From Bacillota bacterium (GTDB lineage Bacteria; Bacillota; Clostridia; Lachnospirales; Lachnospiraceae): a stretch of 5,772 nucleotides of DNA. The translations under genes were made by a program, and so were the position numbers. Each line of letters starts with the position of its first letter. Positions within the stretch are counted from its first letter, which is position 1. The stretch is from contig JAEXGM010000287.1 of the NCBI GenBank assembly GCA_023450835.1, positions 1-5,772 on the forward strand, in the 5' to 3' direction. Below the pieces are notes generated by a model. That model saw only the letters and a program-made list of their open reading frames with translations, ran no database searches and was not told where the DNA came from. Below, one piece after another: positions 5,576 to 5,772 of the stretch.

Positions 5576-5772
5576 TTTTTTTTAATTTCCTCAATAGTAA
5601 CGTCGCGGTAGCCGCTTAATTTTTCTACACATCTTGAAAGATCTTCAATCTCACCGGGAAGAAGCATCTTTTTTACAAGTTCTGCAGGTGTTACGGCGTT
5701 AAATTTCGCTAAAAGTTCCGGATCCTTCAAATTAGGCTCTATTGTTCCTGCTAAGAGAATGTGCACATTAAG
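5572..5772 (-). CDS. xkdN: XkdN-like phage tail assembly chaperone, C-terminal part (partial, 5' end outside window)
   Basis: The reading frame enters from the window edge (CTT AAT GTG...) and gives 66 residues before a TAG at 5574-5572. The GTG at 5766 is probably internal, since the frame is open upstream of it and no ribosome binding site can be seen there. The segment carries EPNLKDPELLAKFN, then TPAELVKKMLLPGEIEDL, which I recognise as the usual C-terminal pattern of XkdN-type chaperones (about 150 residues in PBSX). These proteins bind the tape measure protein in the cytoplasm and recruit tail tube subunits during assembly; they are absent from the finished tail. The gene sits directly before the tape measure gene, the canonical position. 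The frame ends IEEIKKK followed by the stop, and the lysine codons are the slip site for a -1 frameshift (see 5575-5583). Family assignment is from remembered sequence patterns and gene order; the N-terminal half cannot be inspected. Confidence 0.88.
   Translation of the reverse strand, partial: LNVHILLAGTIEPNLKDPELLAKFNAVTPAELVKKMLLPGEIEDLSRCVEKLSGYRDVTIEEIKKK
5575..5583 (-). promoter_or_regulatory. Programmed -1 ribosomal frameshift slippery site (A9)
   Basis: Nine A residues on the minus strand are read as AAA AAA AAA directly before the TAG. The last seven form A_AAA_AAA, a perfect X_XXY_YYZ heptamer in the zero frame, and a -1 slip leads into the 49-codon extension. The purine stretch GAGGAA at 5592-5587, just upstream, could pair with the anti-Shine-Dalgarno sequence of 16S rRNA and stimulate a -1 slip, as described for E. 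coli dnaX. I saw no strong stem immediately downstream. The adjacent in-frame stop may also slow the ribosome. Transcriptional slippage on the A run is an alternative route to the same product. Confidence 0.85.

Overview
The window is a stretch of a contractile-tail (myovirus-type) morphogenesis module, read entirely from the minus strand. The gene order and protein signatures match the tail and baseplate block of the Bacillus subtilis defective phage PBSX (the xkd genes), which recurs in clostridial myoviruses, prophages and R-type tailocins such as diffocin. The DNA is AT-rich with many A/T runs, and every complete gene has an ATG start and a purine-rich Shine-Dalgarno (SD) site. The host is therefore most likely a low-GC member of the Bacillota, probably a Clostridia/Lachnospiraceae-type anaerobe. 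That placement is inference, because no host gene is present.

In transcription order (high to low coordinates) the window holds: the 3' end of an XkdN-like tail assembly chaperone (5572-5772, runs off the edge); its -1 frameshift extension (5426-5575), entered at a run of nine A residues just before the stop codon; a 715-residue tape measure protein (3257-5404); a LysM-tailed XkdP-like baseplate protein (2591-3247); a 61-base gap; an XkdQ-like tail hub protein (1444-2529); a small DUF2577/XkdR protein (1197-1454); a DUF2634/XkdS gp25-like protein (784-1200); and the first 263 codons of a baseplate J/XkdT wedge protein (1-791, runs off the edge).

The parts would work together as follows. The chaperone and its frameshifted form coat the tape measure while tube subunits polymerise along it. 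The LysM protein, hub and DUF2577 protein form the central tip complex. DUF2634 and baseplate J proteins form the wedges that anchor and trigger the sheath. The last four genes are packed with 4-11 base overlaps, which implies translational coupling. No promoter, terminator, RNA gene, mobile element or CRISPR array was found.

The main result is the programmed -1 frameshift in the chaperone, which a simple ORF caller would miss and which restores a 49-codon extension. Nothing here requires a new biological system. The other observations (a short tape measure without a lytic domain, no obvious peptidoglycan hydrolase among the hub genes, an inverted repeat in the frameshift extension) are modest. 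The window cannot show whether this is a full prophage or a headless tailocin.
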